From Cristatella mucedo (taxonomy: Eukaryota; Bryozoa; Phylactolaemata; Cristatellidae): a DNA stretch of 64,000 nt. The stretch spans positions 8,858,501 to 8,922,500 of the forward strand of contig WPIO01000002.1 in the NCBI GenBank assembly GCA_009760855.2, in the 5' to 3' direction. Made by a program: the position numbers and the translations under genes. Below are positions 45,701 to 64,000 of the stretch, in pieces. Under the pieces are notes generated by a model that did no database searches, was not told the origin of the DNA, and was given only the letters and a program-made list of their open reading frames with translations. Numbering within the stretch: the stretch's first letter is position 1; every line of letters starts with the position of its first letter.

Positions 45701-48700
45701 GATTTGGTAGATTTTCGGTGGCCGGTATACTATGAGGCATGCCATTTGCTAGTGATGTGGTAGTCATGCCATTTGCTATCGATGTGGTAGCCTCCTATTG
45801 TTTCCTGTATGTTTTTGGTCAAGTGCCAGAGTTGGTAGAAAGATCCAAGAAACAGAGCCAGCCAGCCATACTTGACAGCCCCATTCAGACCCATAGTTAT
45901 GCAAACAAGATACCAGTGAAATATGCCGATAATGACAAGTTACTCCCTAATATTGCTAGAAGTCAAGTCCAGCTGCACTTCTCATTGCATGTCTGCCGGT
46001 AGCCTGTGGTTGGAAGCATCATCTGATGTCTGGAAAAACCTCCGACAGATATGGGTCCTTAAATAATGTAGGAGGTAATTGTAATCAGTCAGTATATTTT
46101 GAATGTATTTAATTGAGTGGGTCCGGTAAACACATCGCTGAAGTCACGCTTACACTCAACAGTTTATATTGAATATTTAATTATGCATTGAACTATGAAA
46201 TACCAATGATTGGGCTTTTGGTCGGCAAGTTGATTAATTATGAATGTAAATGCTGCAAGCATACAAACGACTTTTAACACAAAGGGGGCGAGTTCATTTT
46301 TTAAATGTTAAAAGTCAAATGGTATTGTGCCAGTTGGTTGTGATTTTCAGGCTTTGGGGCTTACTAACTGAAGGCATGGTCTCCAGAGGATTTGAGGTTG
46401 CGTAGCAGCATAGCTAATCAGCTTTGAGTTTGGTGGTAGTACTGTACGTAGCCAGAGAAGAAATATTTCCTATGTGTAGGCCAGAGCAAGAAATGGAAGA
46501 ACCTTATGCTCGGTCAGAATAAATTATGCTAACTGACAGCTACCCTGCCCAGGTAGGCTCGTGAACTGACTGGCCAGCTGTGTAACCGTTGGCCACTTGT
46601 ATGCAGTTGGCCTTGTGAAGTGCTCACCGGGTAACAAGGGCAGAGTGAGATAATAAAGGAAAGGCAGAACGCCCTGTTGAGAGAGGTTATTGCAAGGTAA
46701 AAGCAGATCTGTTAATCTGCTAACTAGAGAGAGGCTCGAAGCTGCTGCTTTTTGCTACATTGATCTGTGAATGTCAACTCTATTGTGCATGATACCTATT
46801 AACCGCAATTATGCTTCTCGTTATATGTAAACTGCCTAGAAAGAGATTATAGCGCCCTAAGTTCGCTTAGGGCGCTATACAAATGTATTATTATTATTGC
46901 TGCTGTTTCTGCCTGCCCTCTCACATTCTGTGCTCACCTAGTAATGGTGATTGCTAGTTTAAGCTGCTGTAGAATGCTAATATGACCCAGAGATTTACTT
47001 TTAGCACTTAGCATTCGTGGTGCCTTTTATGACATCTGTCGGAACTTGGGTCGTTGCCGTGGAACTGGCCCTAAGGCTCCGAAGGGAGTCACTTTCGGTT
47101 AAGGTGCTCACCCCGATCAAGGTCTGGCTGAGGTCGTGGGCTCGAGCCTCGAGGCATATGTGAAGCGCCTGAATAGAAGGCACTATACCAATGACTTATA
47201 TTTTGTAACTCGTGTTTGTCTGCCGACCACCTGTACCAGTGACTAGTACTTAAACTAATATTCTGCCAAAAGGATTACTGTCTCTATCTATGCACTAAAG
47301 CTGCTGTAGTGCATATAGTGTGATAGAGCAGCTATTGTTCCTTGGGATTGAGCGGCCATGGCCTATATTTGACTGGCCATTTCTGCGTCATTTTGGCCAA
47401 TTTTCGCTTGCTGAAAGCCCTGGGGGATGCTCCTGAGCCCCCTCCCTTTACAGGTGGCTCCGCCCTCTAGAAAGACGACTCGCCCCGCGCTACAATCCTG
47501 GCTTCGCCTCTGGCGCTAGGATTTAATGCCGGTAGTGTAATCGAAACTGAGCTTGCTGAGTATCCCCTGGGGCGCACCGGCAGCTGCTGTGTGGTGAGAG
47601 CCGGACACAAGCGATGGAAGTCAGCTGGCATTAGCTCCCACTTGAATTGATAGTCTGCCTGAATGCATTCATTTCACGGCTATGGCTAATTTGTGCACTG
47701 AGACGGTGCCACCTGTATTCATTGTTAGGACCTGTGGCATGCAGCTGTATTGTGTATTTCAGTCGATATTTGCTCAGGTTGTGCTTCGTCCTTGCAGAGC
47801 GGAGCCCTGATTCCGGATGCCGATGAAATCCAGGCTCATTATCGGCTGGTTAGACCACCTGTGAGCGACGTCCGTGGTACGTTCGGTCCTCTGGTCGACA
47901 GCCTTTGTGCTGGCTTTGAGACCTACAAGCTTACCAGACTTCCAAACTCTCAAGGTAACAATGTTTGATTTATGTTGATTGCATCGTTGTAGTGATTGTA
48001 CCCCTCCCAGCAGTTCTGGTTCGTCCTGCCGCTATTGCCACGGGATGCGCAGGAATGACAGGCTTCTGCAGTTGGCAGTTCAGCAGTGTCGTTAAATTTG
48101 TTATTCCAGCAGTGTGGTCGTGATCGAAATTGTGCCTGCTAGCTGCAATTATAATATATCCCATCACAACAGGAAGCCATCCGGCATGCAGTTGGCATGC
48201 GATGCCTGTGGAATCTGTTATTATCTTTTTAGTGCTGCCCCATAGCCATAAGACTTACGGTGCCTACAGTGGTGGACCGGCCTTGGTCAAGTACAACGTC
48301 TACAAGTAGACAGATCTACGATGACAAGTAGACAGAGGTCGGGCGCACTCAGCTGCTGCATCAGATCGAGAGACCTTACCGCCTAGCACCCTGTGCCTTC
48401 AGTGATGCAACTATGCAGCAATGCCGGCCTAGCATAAACGAGAGCCGGCCCGAACGAGTGCATTAATGTCCTTATATGGTTTTTGCTGCCTCCTAGCACA
48501 GACATATATATTCTGGCAACACTTGACACAAATATATACATACGAGTGAGCTCTTTTCTTAAAAGTATGTCAACTTCCTTTTGTCTTATTCACCAATCTT
48601 TCGAAGATGGCTTGATTAAAAATAAATGTGACCTGCAAAAGGATGATGCGCGCCCGGTTAAACCAGGCGACAGCCCCGTGTGCCTACGTACATGGCCACG

Positions 48701-48815
48701 CAGTGGTACAGTCTGGCATATCCCACCGTAATGTGGGTATTCACATACGTGAAGCTGTGAGCAGTTTCCTGTAAAGTCAGTGCATGAAAATATATGTGTA
48801 TATGTATGTATGTAT

Positions 48816-48868
<53 letters not shown>

Positions 48869-49231
48869 CGTTATGTACACTATAATCTCATTTTGTTTCT
48901 TTGTGCCTTGGCAGCTGTCGATGCTTACAAAATCGGGTATTTGTTCAAGTCGGGGTGCTGTGACTTGCGTTTGCAGCTGGTGAGTTTCTTATGCATGTCT
49001 TCGAGATAAGTCGTTCTTTTTAAAGAGGAAGCAAAAGGCTATGTGTGCTGTCAATGCACCTAGCTGATGACATGAAAGATGCTTCCAATCAATGCACCTA
49101 GCTGATGACATGAAAGATGCTTCCAACGATGTCGACCTTTTTGACTTTACGTGCCTGGGTTGCTGCAGGATCCCGAGCATATGGTTGGAGCTTGCTGTAA
49201 TATACCAAGATTGTGCACATCCAGCTGTTAG
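42225..49231 (+). CDS. ITM2: ITM2/BRI family type II membrane protein with BRICHOS domain, 7 exons
   Basis: Exons: 42225-42320, 44251-44415, 44540-44725, 45118-45228, 47798-47954, 48915-48979, 49169-49231, giving 280 aa (human ITM2A-C are 263-267 aa). Residues 1-55 are cytosolic with a PPPY motif (about 35-38) and a basic RHERQRR stop. A single TM spans about 56-81. The luminal part matches ITM2 in the linker (VPSF..ADE..FLHDFN) and the BRICHOS domain, with the paired cysteines at C162 (DCFVFPL) and C223 (LCAGFETYKL) and potential N-glycosylation at NLT (150) and NKT (158). The family acts in the secretory pathway and endosomes and binds APP in vertebrates. The C-terminal peptide keeps two cysteines 17 residues apart (C253, C270), as in human BRI2, but no dibasic furin site precedes it. 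The last exon is supported by phase and this spacing only; reading through its donor would instead end at 49009. An in-frame ATG at 42093 exists, but 42225 has a better length and A at -3. Confidence 0.87.
43785..43880 (+). mobile_element. Decayed L2 tail
   Basis: TAGAGATTCAGTTCTCCCAG, GGTGCTATACAAATG and an ATT run, in ITM2 intron 1. Confidence 0.6.
44065..44236 (+). mobile_element. L2 3' end copy abutting ITM2 exon 2
   Basis: GTAGTCACCCCTATCTATGT through TTTGCAGCTAATGTAAATCG, GAGTTCTCTGAGAGCACTTT and an ATT run ending near 44231. The ITM2 exon 2 acceptor is at 44250. Confidence 0.88.
45416..45498. repeat. Nested short tandem duplications
   Basis: A 29-bp unit (starts TTGGTCTAACCCACTTCG) occurs twice at 45416-45472. 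It is followed by a second duplication of ATACTAACTATATTAA. Located in ITM2 intron 4. Confidence 0.95.
46330..46520 (-). mobile_element. L2 LINE C-terminal fragment
   Basis: The segment equivalent to FGDRAFSS.APK.WNSLP is seen in reverse (TCAGGCTTTGGGGCTTACTA, GGCATGGTCTCCAGAGGATT). Short and eroded, in ITM2 intron 4. Confidence 0.6.
46795..46895 (+). mobile_element. L2-related tail with perfect terminal hairpin
   Basis: TATGTAAACTGCCTAGAAAG, then a 13-bp perfect stem (46849-46861 / 46866-46878) closed by TTCG, then ACAAATGTATTATTATTATT. Confidence 0.85.
47095..47200 (+). mobile_element. SINE with tRNA-like head and L2-type tail
   Basis: CGGTTAAGGTGCTCACCCCG, GTCGTGGGCTCGAGCCTCGA (B-box-like), then TGTGAAGCGCCTGAATAG and CACTATACCAATGA. 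In ITM2 intron 4. Confidence 0.7.
48790..48868. repeat. (TA)n / TATG microsatellite
   Basis: Mixed TATG and TA array in ITM2 intron 5, ending 46 bp before exon 6. Confidence 0.95.
49051..49126. repeat. Perfect 38-bp tandem duplication
   Basis: Unit 49051-49088 is repeated without change at 49089-49126, inside ITM2 intron 6. Confidence 0.98.
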
Positions 49232-50110
49232 ACAGTTAGCTGCTCAACAAGCAAGTTATTTAGTTCTGTAGATCCAAACGAGTAGGGAAGTTCATTCATC
49301 ACACTGGGCCTTAAAGAATTGTGCAGTCGTATCTTACAAACCATTTTTACCGGACATTGTGACAAGCAGTTGATACTAAAGTAGTGGCTGCTTGATGTAG
49401 CGTTCATGAAATAGATTGGAACTGGCCATCAGACTGATAATAGGCAAGGCTTCTGCAGCTACGGCATGCCAGCAAGCTTCTACTGAGATCGTAAGGCCAG
49501 TGTTTGAGCTTTGAAATTGGTTGCAAACATGCTTACAGTGTGATAAGAAAGGTGCAAAACTGTGCCTAGACACTGTTGTTGATAACTGGCCACTACTTAC
49601 CGAGTTAGGAATAGCAATAATGCATTTGTTTGGCACTGTATGCGAAGTACAGTCGGTGCTGACATCTCATGCAGGCTGGAAAACCATACTTAAACTTAGC
49701 ATATGGCCTGGTAGATACAGTATGCACAAAATAACCCTGATTCAGTACCCGGAGAACTAGAGGCTTTGCCCAACGGTAGTGAAAAGCTAGTCAATATAGG
49801 TCTAGAACCTCAAGTGATCACCGAACTGCTAGGTTACGACGAACCCAAAGGCAAGAGCGATTTTTGGTTGACTATAATTATCCCAACGAAGTTTTAAATT
49901 CCATCATATGTTGAAGAAAATTGCCCGAATTGACATATTACTGATGAGTGTGTGAGCTATTTTACTCGTCGGATGCCATGATGCAAGAATGCTCATCGTA
50001 AGTCTCTTCGTCTGCCAGCTTGATTTTTTTATACCAAAAGTTGGAATTTTAATTAGTAGGGTGCTGTAACTATCCACTTGTACTATAAGCATGTGCGTCT
50101 GTCATGGCTG
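49232..50110. other. ITM2 3' UTR and intergenic DNA
   Basis: No clear AATAAA was found downstream of the proposed ITM2 stop, and no repeat or gene was recognised before the LTR. Confidence 0.35.
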
Positions 50111-51450
50111 TGTAACGCCGAAGGCTCGGCGGGGTAAGCTTGACCTGCCGCTTACCTAGGGGCGTAGCCTATCGCCTAATGCCGTTCGGTGCGCGCCTAC
50201 GCGCAATAAGCTGGCCGCCACGAAACGAGCGTTTCTGGCGCTGACCTGCTTACCGTTACTAAAGGGGGTCGTGAGTCCGCGGCGTGAATTGGAAAGCGAG
50301 ACACACAAATTGGGGATTTTACTGAACTTTATTCGCAAGCGCACAAAGTCGCTGCGCGTCTAGTTCAGCTTTATCTCCACACTCCTCGCACGTTCAACAC
50401 TCTTGCGGAGGGAATACTCCTCTACACTAAGCGCGACCCGGACCCTAAACCCTAACCGGTGAACTAGGAATCCGTTCCCACCTGTGCCGAGGGAATACCC
50501 CCCAAACACGCCAACTTAAACACTCGAGCGGAGGGAGTACTTCTCCACACTGAAGTGCGAACCGGAGTCTAAACCCTACCCGGTGAACTAGAACTCGGTT
50601 TCCACCAGTGCGACCAGAATACTCCACACACGCCAACTCAAGCACTCCTGCGGAGGAAATACTTCTCCACACTGAAGCGCGACCCGGAGCCTAAACCCTA
50701 CCCGGTGAACTAGAGCTCCACACACGCCGACTACGCCTAGCTCGCGCCGGCAAATCCCTATGCCGAGAGCACGTGCTAGCGCGCACACACACGACACAAA
50801 AGAAACACAAAACACGAATGAACACACAAAATGCCAGCTCGGGCGCGATACGACCGTGTTCGGTGGGGTTCCACCGAATCCTCCTAGAGCTGTCTCGTCC
50901 TGTTCCGTCAATCGCTGGCGAACAGCCCGCCCTCCTCCCTCGCTTCCAGAGAAAACGAGTCCGACGGCGGAGCCGGACCAAAGACAGAAGACCACAGACA
51001 AAAAGACACGAGGCAAAAGACCCAGAGCGAGCGTCGCTCGACTCTTAAATACTTGGCTGAGACAATGGGGCAAGAGCTTAGTGGTATTGGGCCCGGACAC
51101 CTTGGCCCATTACGGAAAGGAATGACTACCGTTCCCAGGCCACTGGCAGGGCACCTCCATCCAGCTTGAATGGCGAATGGGTTCCAGACGCTTCTTTCTT
51201 GGGAAGAGGGAAGGCGGGGGTTGACAGGCCAGCCAATATCTATCAGCAGCTTCCGCGAGTATCGGACCAATTCTAAAGGCCGAATCGCGGCTGCTCGTCT
51301 CCGAGCTTCCTGGCCTGCTCCTAAGCGCTTCCTCTCTAACCGCACTGACGCTCCTCTCTGGCTCACTGCTCCAGGACAAAGGGGCTCTAGCCCGCCGCCG
51401 AACAGCTCTTGTTCGCGCTAAAATTCAGCCAAAGCCAGCAGGGCGCTACA
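50111..51450 (-). mobile_element. Solo LTR of an LTR retrotransposon, 1340 bp
   Basis: Ends are TGTAACGCC and GGCGCTACA (imperfect inverted ends of the TG...CA type), flanked by the 4-bp direct repeat GCTG (50107-50110 and 51451-51454). Transcription signals lie on the minus strand: a TATTTAA box at 51051-51045 and AATAAA at 50333-50328. This would give U3 at the high-coordinate end and a long R region. No internal coding region, primer-binding site or second LTR is adjacent, hence solo. The 4-bp duplication fits Gypsy-like integration, but the superfamily is not proven. Confidence 0.8.
50398..50735. repeat. ~122-bp tandem repeat inside the LTR, about 2.8 units
   Basis: Units begin at 50398, 50521 and 50643 with CACTC..GCGGAGG and share GCGACCCGGA-like, CTAAACCCTA and CCGGTGAACTAG segments. 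Confidence 0.9.
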
Positions 51451-51454
51451 GCTG

Positions 51455-52739
51455 GCTGTTGCATGTGGTAAGTGTGGGAGATCCCACAACCCATCCAGTA
51501 TGGTTTTTTGCAGGTGTCTTGGAAAATTGTAAAATCTCAAGCGGAAAATCAAGTATTGCCAATTTGAGAAACCCTGAAGTGATTATCGCTCCATTTCGAA
51601 GGAAGATTTGTGCAAGTGGAAAGCGTTTCGCAAAGGCTATAAAGCGAGCTTAAATTTCAACCGATGTGCGCCCTAGCAGGCGGACGTAATTCGTGCGTGT
51701 GTCTTTAATTCTAACAATGGAGTCAACCAAAGTCTAACCGGTTTTAAACGTCGCAGGTTAGTTGTCGCTTGCAGCGAAGCAGTAGATCGTCCGTCTGCGA
51801 CTTATTTGCTTTACGTGGAGCTAAGCTTAAGCAAACACCCTTTGGCCCCTCTCTCCCTCTCATCCCTCTCTGGGACCTATCACACGACTACTCACGACTG
51901 CCCTCTCCTGCGATAAACAAATCAACGGGCTGCATAGTCAGTTTGCATGCAACATCGCCCAACAAGCATAAGCAGGCTATACTGATTAAGGGGTGGCGTA
52001 GGAACCCAGGAACATCGTAGACTAGTCTGATGAGCTATTCGCTTGAAAGCAATGGATTAATAGCAGCAAGTCCAACCGGGTAATCTTGCAGGTTCTTGCA
52101 GAGCTCATTGAGTAGACGCTGATTTCCTAGGCTCGGAGTTATGCCAGAACTGAGGGTAACCTTTACCAGAATGTGCGGTGAGATCCTCCCTAACCTAGCA
52201 CGCTAGCTTAGCTACCAGCGGGCCAAGCTTATTTAGTAGCCTGTGGAGGCGCTGCTAAAACATCCGCATGAAGACGCAGCTTTAGCCGAATCGGCCGCGG
52301 GAGGCTCCGACACAATGCTAGAGCTCCACCACCACCACCACCACGGAAGTTGAGCGCCGGCCGCCCTTAGCCAGCCATGCCAGCGGTCTCATCCAAACAC
52401 AATTTCCGGCAATCCCCGTAGACAGCGTGCCGCTTGGAATGCCAGCCGGTAACCGTCCCCCCGAGGAGACCGGCCCACCAGGCTCCATCGGGCTCTACAT
52501 GCCCCGCATCCCCCTTCTGGAAACCGACGCCGAAGCTTGGCACCCAGCGAGCGAAGCGCCGGCGCTCTCTTCCAGGCCCACTTTAACCTTTTGGCCGATT
52601 AATGGCAGCCTACCACAACCCCGGGTAGACGGGCGCTGAACTGCAATTTCCGTGCTGAGTAGCTGAGCATTCCGAGCTGAGTAGCTGATCCACTTCCGCC
52701 TGCCAGGCGAAGTCGGCGAGCTGCACGCGCCGCCGGCGC
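51455..52739. other. Intergenic DNA, no recognised gene
   Basis: Includes a short (CAC)n at about 52327-52345 and becomes GC-rich from about 52,250 toward the glycogenin promoter. Frames here have no family resemblance. Confidence 0.4.
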
Positions 52740-53114
52740 GGCGCACGCACTTGATTGGCTGGGCTATGCACGCATGCCGGCGCGTACAGCGCACGAAAGC
52801 CCCCCCACCGCACTTTTCAACCACCAGTCCCGTCACTTAAAATGTAACTCCTCTTTCATGGCGGCCTATTTCACCGCTGCACTTCACGATTCCTGTGGAA
52901 AATGGCTCAGCCCAACCTCTCGGTCCGGCAGCGGGTGGCGGCGAAAGCTGGTGCAGCCGGCTGAAGGGCGACCCAGCGCTAGCTGACGACGTGACGTCGG
53001 CAGCTAGTTCCGGTCGGCTCCCGGCTGAGAGGGAGCATTCTGATTGGCCGGCTGGCGAACGTAGCGTTGCGGGCGCAAGTGGCTGATTTTCTGCGGTCTC
53101 GCCACTCGGGTCAA
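52740..53114 (+). promoter_or_regulatory. Probable glycogenin promoter and 5' UTR
   Basis: GC- and CpG-rich stretch directly upstream of the proposed glycogenin start. It has two inverted CCAAT boxes (TGATTGGCT at 52752-52760, TGATTGGC at 53041-53048) and a CRE-like TGACGTCG near 52991. No TATA box is evident. The assignment depends on the first-exon model. Confidence 0.45.
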
Positions 53115-63374
<10,260 letters not shown>

Positions 63375-63851
63375 GTGAGCAGTGTAGGTCGTGCGTTCGT
63401 TAACTGAGCTGCCTCGTCTGACCAGTAAGGCAAGCCTGTGCTATCTTTCAGCTGCTGTGTACAGAATTTGTTGCCATGCACAGTCACATTCAGCTTATAC
63501 AGCCACGTGCAGCATGTACGTCCATGCACAGCATGGGTGAGTGGCTATGTACAACATGTTTGCCTCCTAAATTTGAGCTGGTGGCCGTGTCGTTGGCCTG
63601 TCCTGCGCATAAGGCCAGCCAGCAATTTTTTGTGATGGCCACTGGTTTTACTTTAGTCTAAGCCAAGCAGAGTTGCCATACATTCCTTCGTGCGGGGGCT
63701 GACCGGGTGTGATGTGCTCACTACCTTTGTCCCTCGGTCTGCACTACCGGGCCATAGCCGTAGAAAATACACACAGCTTGTGACTCGAGCAAAGGTATGG
63801 AAAAGTGGCCCTTACACGAGAGGGCGTGTCAGGAAGCTTGCTGATTGTTTA

Positions 63852-64000
63852 TAATAATAATATTAATAATAATAATAATTCACTTGATAAAGCGCCCTCA
63901 GAGAACTTAATCTCTCTCTAGGCGCTTTACATTTGCTGTAAAGTGAAATGCAATTGAATGGTAAGTAAAATCATGCTTGAAAAACAAACGAAATGAATAA
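63852..64000 (-). mobile_element. L2 3' end copy, cut by the window edge
   Basis: (AAT)n, CACTTGATAAAGCGCCCTCA, CTAGGCGCTTTACATTTGCT, then the 3' UTR up to AAACGAAATGAATAA at the last base. It may continue further as a longer L2 copy. Confidence 0.9.

Noticed and set aside
50442-50458. CCCTAAACCCTAACC, telomere-like
   Set aside because: It belongs to the 122-bp repeat unit of the LTR; other units carry variants that do not keep the telomeric word.
52020-52060. CTGATGAG ... GAAA, a second hammerhead-like pattern
   Set aside because: The bases between the two conserved boxes do not form stem II, and no flanking stems I or III are apparent.
52327-52346. (CAC)n reminiscent of a vector His-tag
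   Set aside because: The flanks do not match common vector sequence that I recognise, and trinucleotide runs are frequent here; treated as a simple repeat.

Overview
This is animal (metazoan) nuclear DNA. The evidence is three multi-exon genes with canonical GT-AG introns and clear orthology to animal families (MFSD1, ITM2, glycogenin), intergenic and intronic space packed with L2/CR1-type non-LTR retrotransposon fragments, tRNA-derived SINEs, a dead Tc1/mariner element and a solo LTR, and very long dinucleotide microsatellites. I cannot name the species or phylum from this window. No bacterial-type operons, CRISPR arrays or rRNA genes were seen.

Layout. Positions 1-17,900 hold no gene I can establish. 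They contain LINE fragments of two families, microsatellites, a strong hairpin and one weak candidate exon on the minus strand (623-741). Positions 17,911-42,081 (minus strand) hold a complete 12-exon MFSD1-like lysosomal transporter gene. Its large introns carry most of the repeats, including the best-preserved L2 copy (37,619-39,695), a Tc1 fossil (26,931-28,529) and one copy of an unclassified ~1 kb repeat. Positions 42,225-49,231 (plus strand) hold a 7-exon ITM2/BRI-type BRICHOS membrane protein gene, arranged head to head with MFSD1. Only 143 bp separate the two start codons, and a CLEAR-type E-box lies between them. Positions 50,111-51,450 are a solo LTR. Positions 53,115-63,374 (plus strand) hold a glycogenin gene: the first six coding exons are visible and the 3' end lies outside the window. 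Its third intron carries two more copies of the unclassified repeat.

Functional links. MFSD1 is a lysosomal transporter. ITM2 proteins are type II secretory-pathway and endosomal glycoproteins with a BRICHOS chaperone domain. The MFSD1/ITM2 pair probably shares one promoter with a TFEB/MITF-type E-box. Glycogenin primes glycogen synthesis and appears independent.

The exon models were built by hand from splice sites, phase continuity and remembered family sequence. The three assembled reading frames stay open, and the complete ones come to 463 aa (MFSD1) and 280 aa (ITM2), close to family lengths. The least certain points are the MFSD1 exon 7/8 junction, the last ITM2 exon and the glycogenin start exon. 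The less ordinary content is the repeat biology: an L2 3' stem-loop shared with a SINE, the unclassified repeat, near-perfect palindromes, and an L2 tail lying against an ITM2 splice acceptor.
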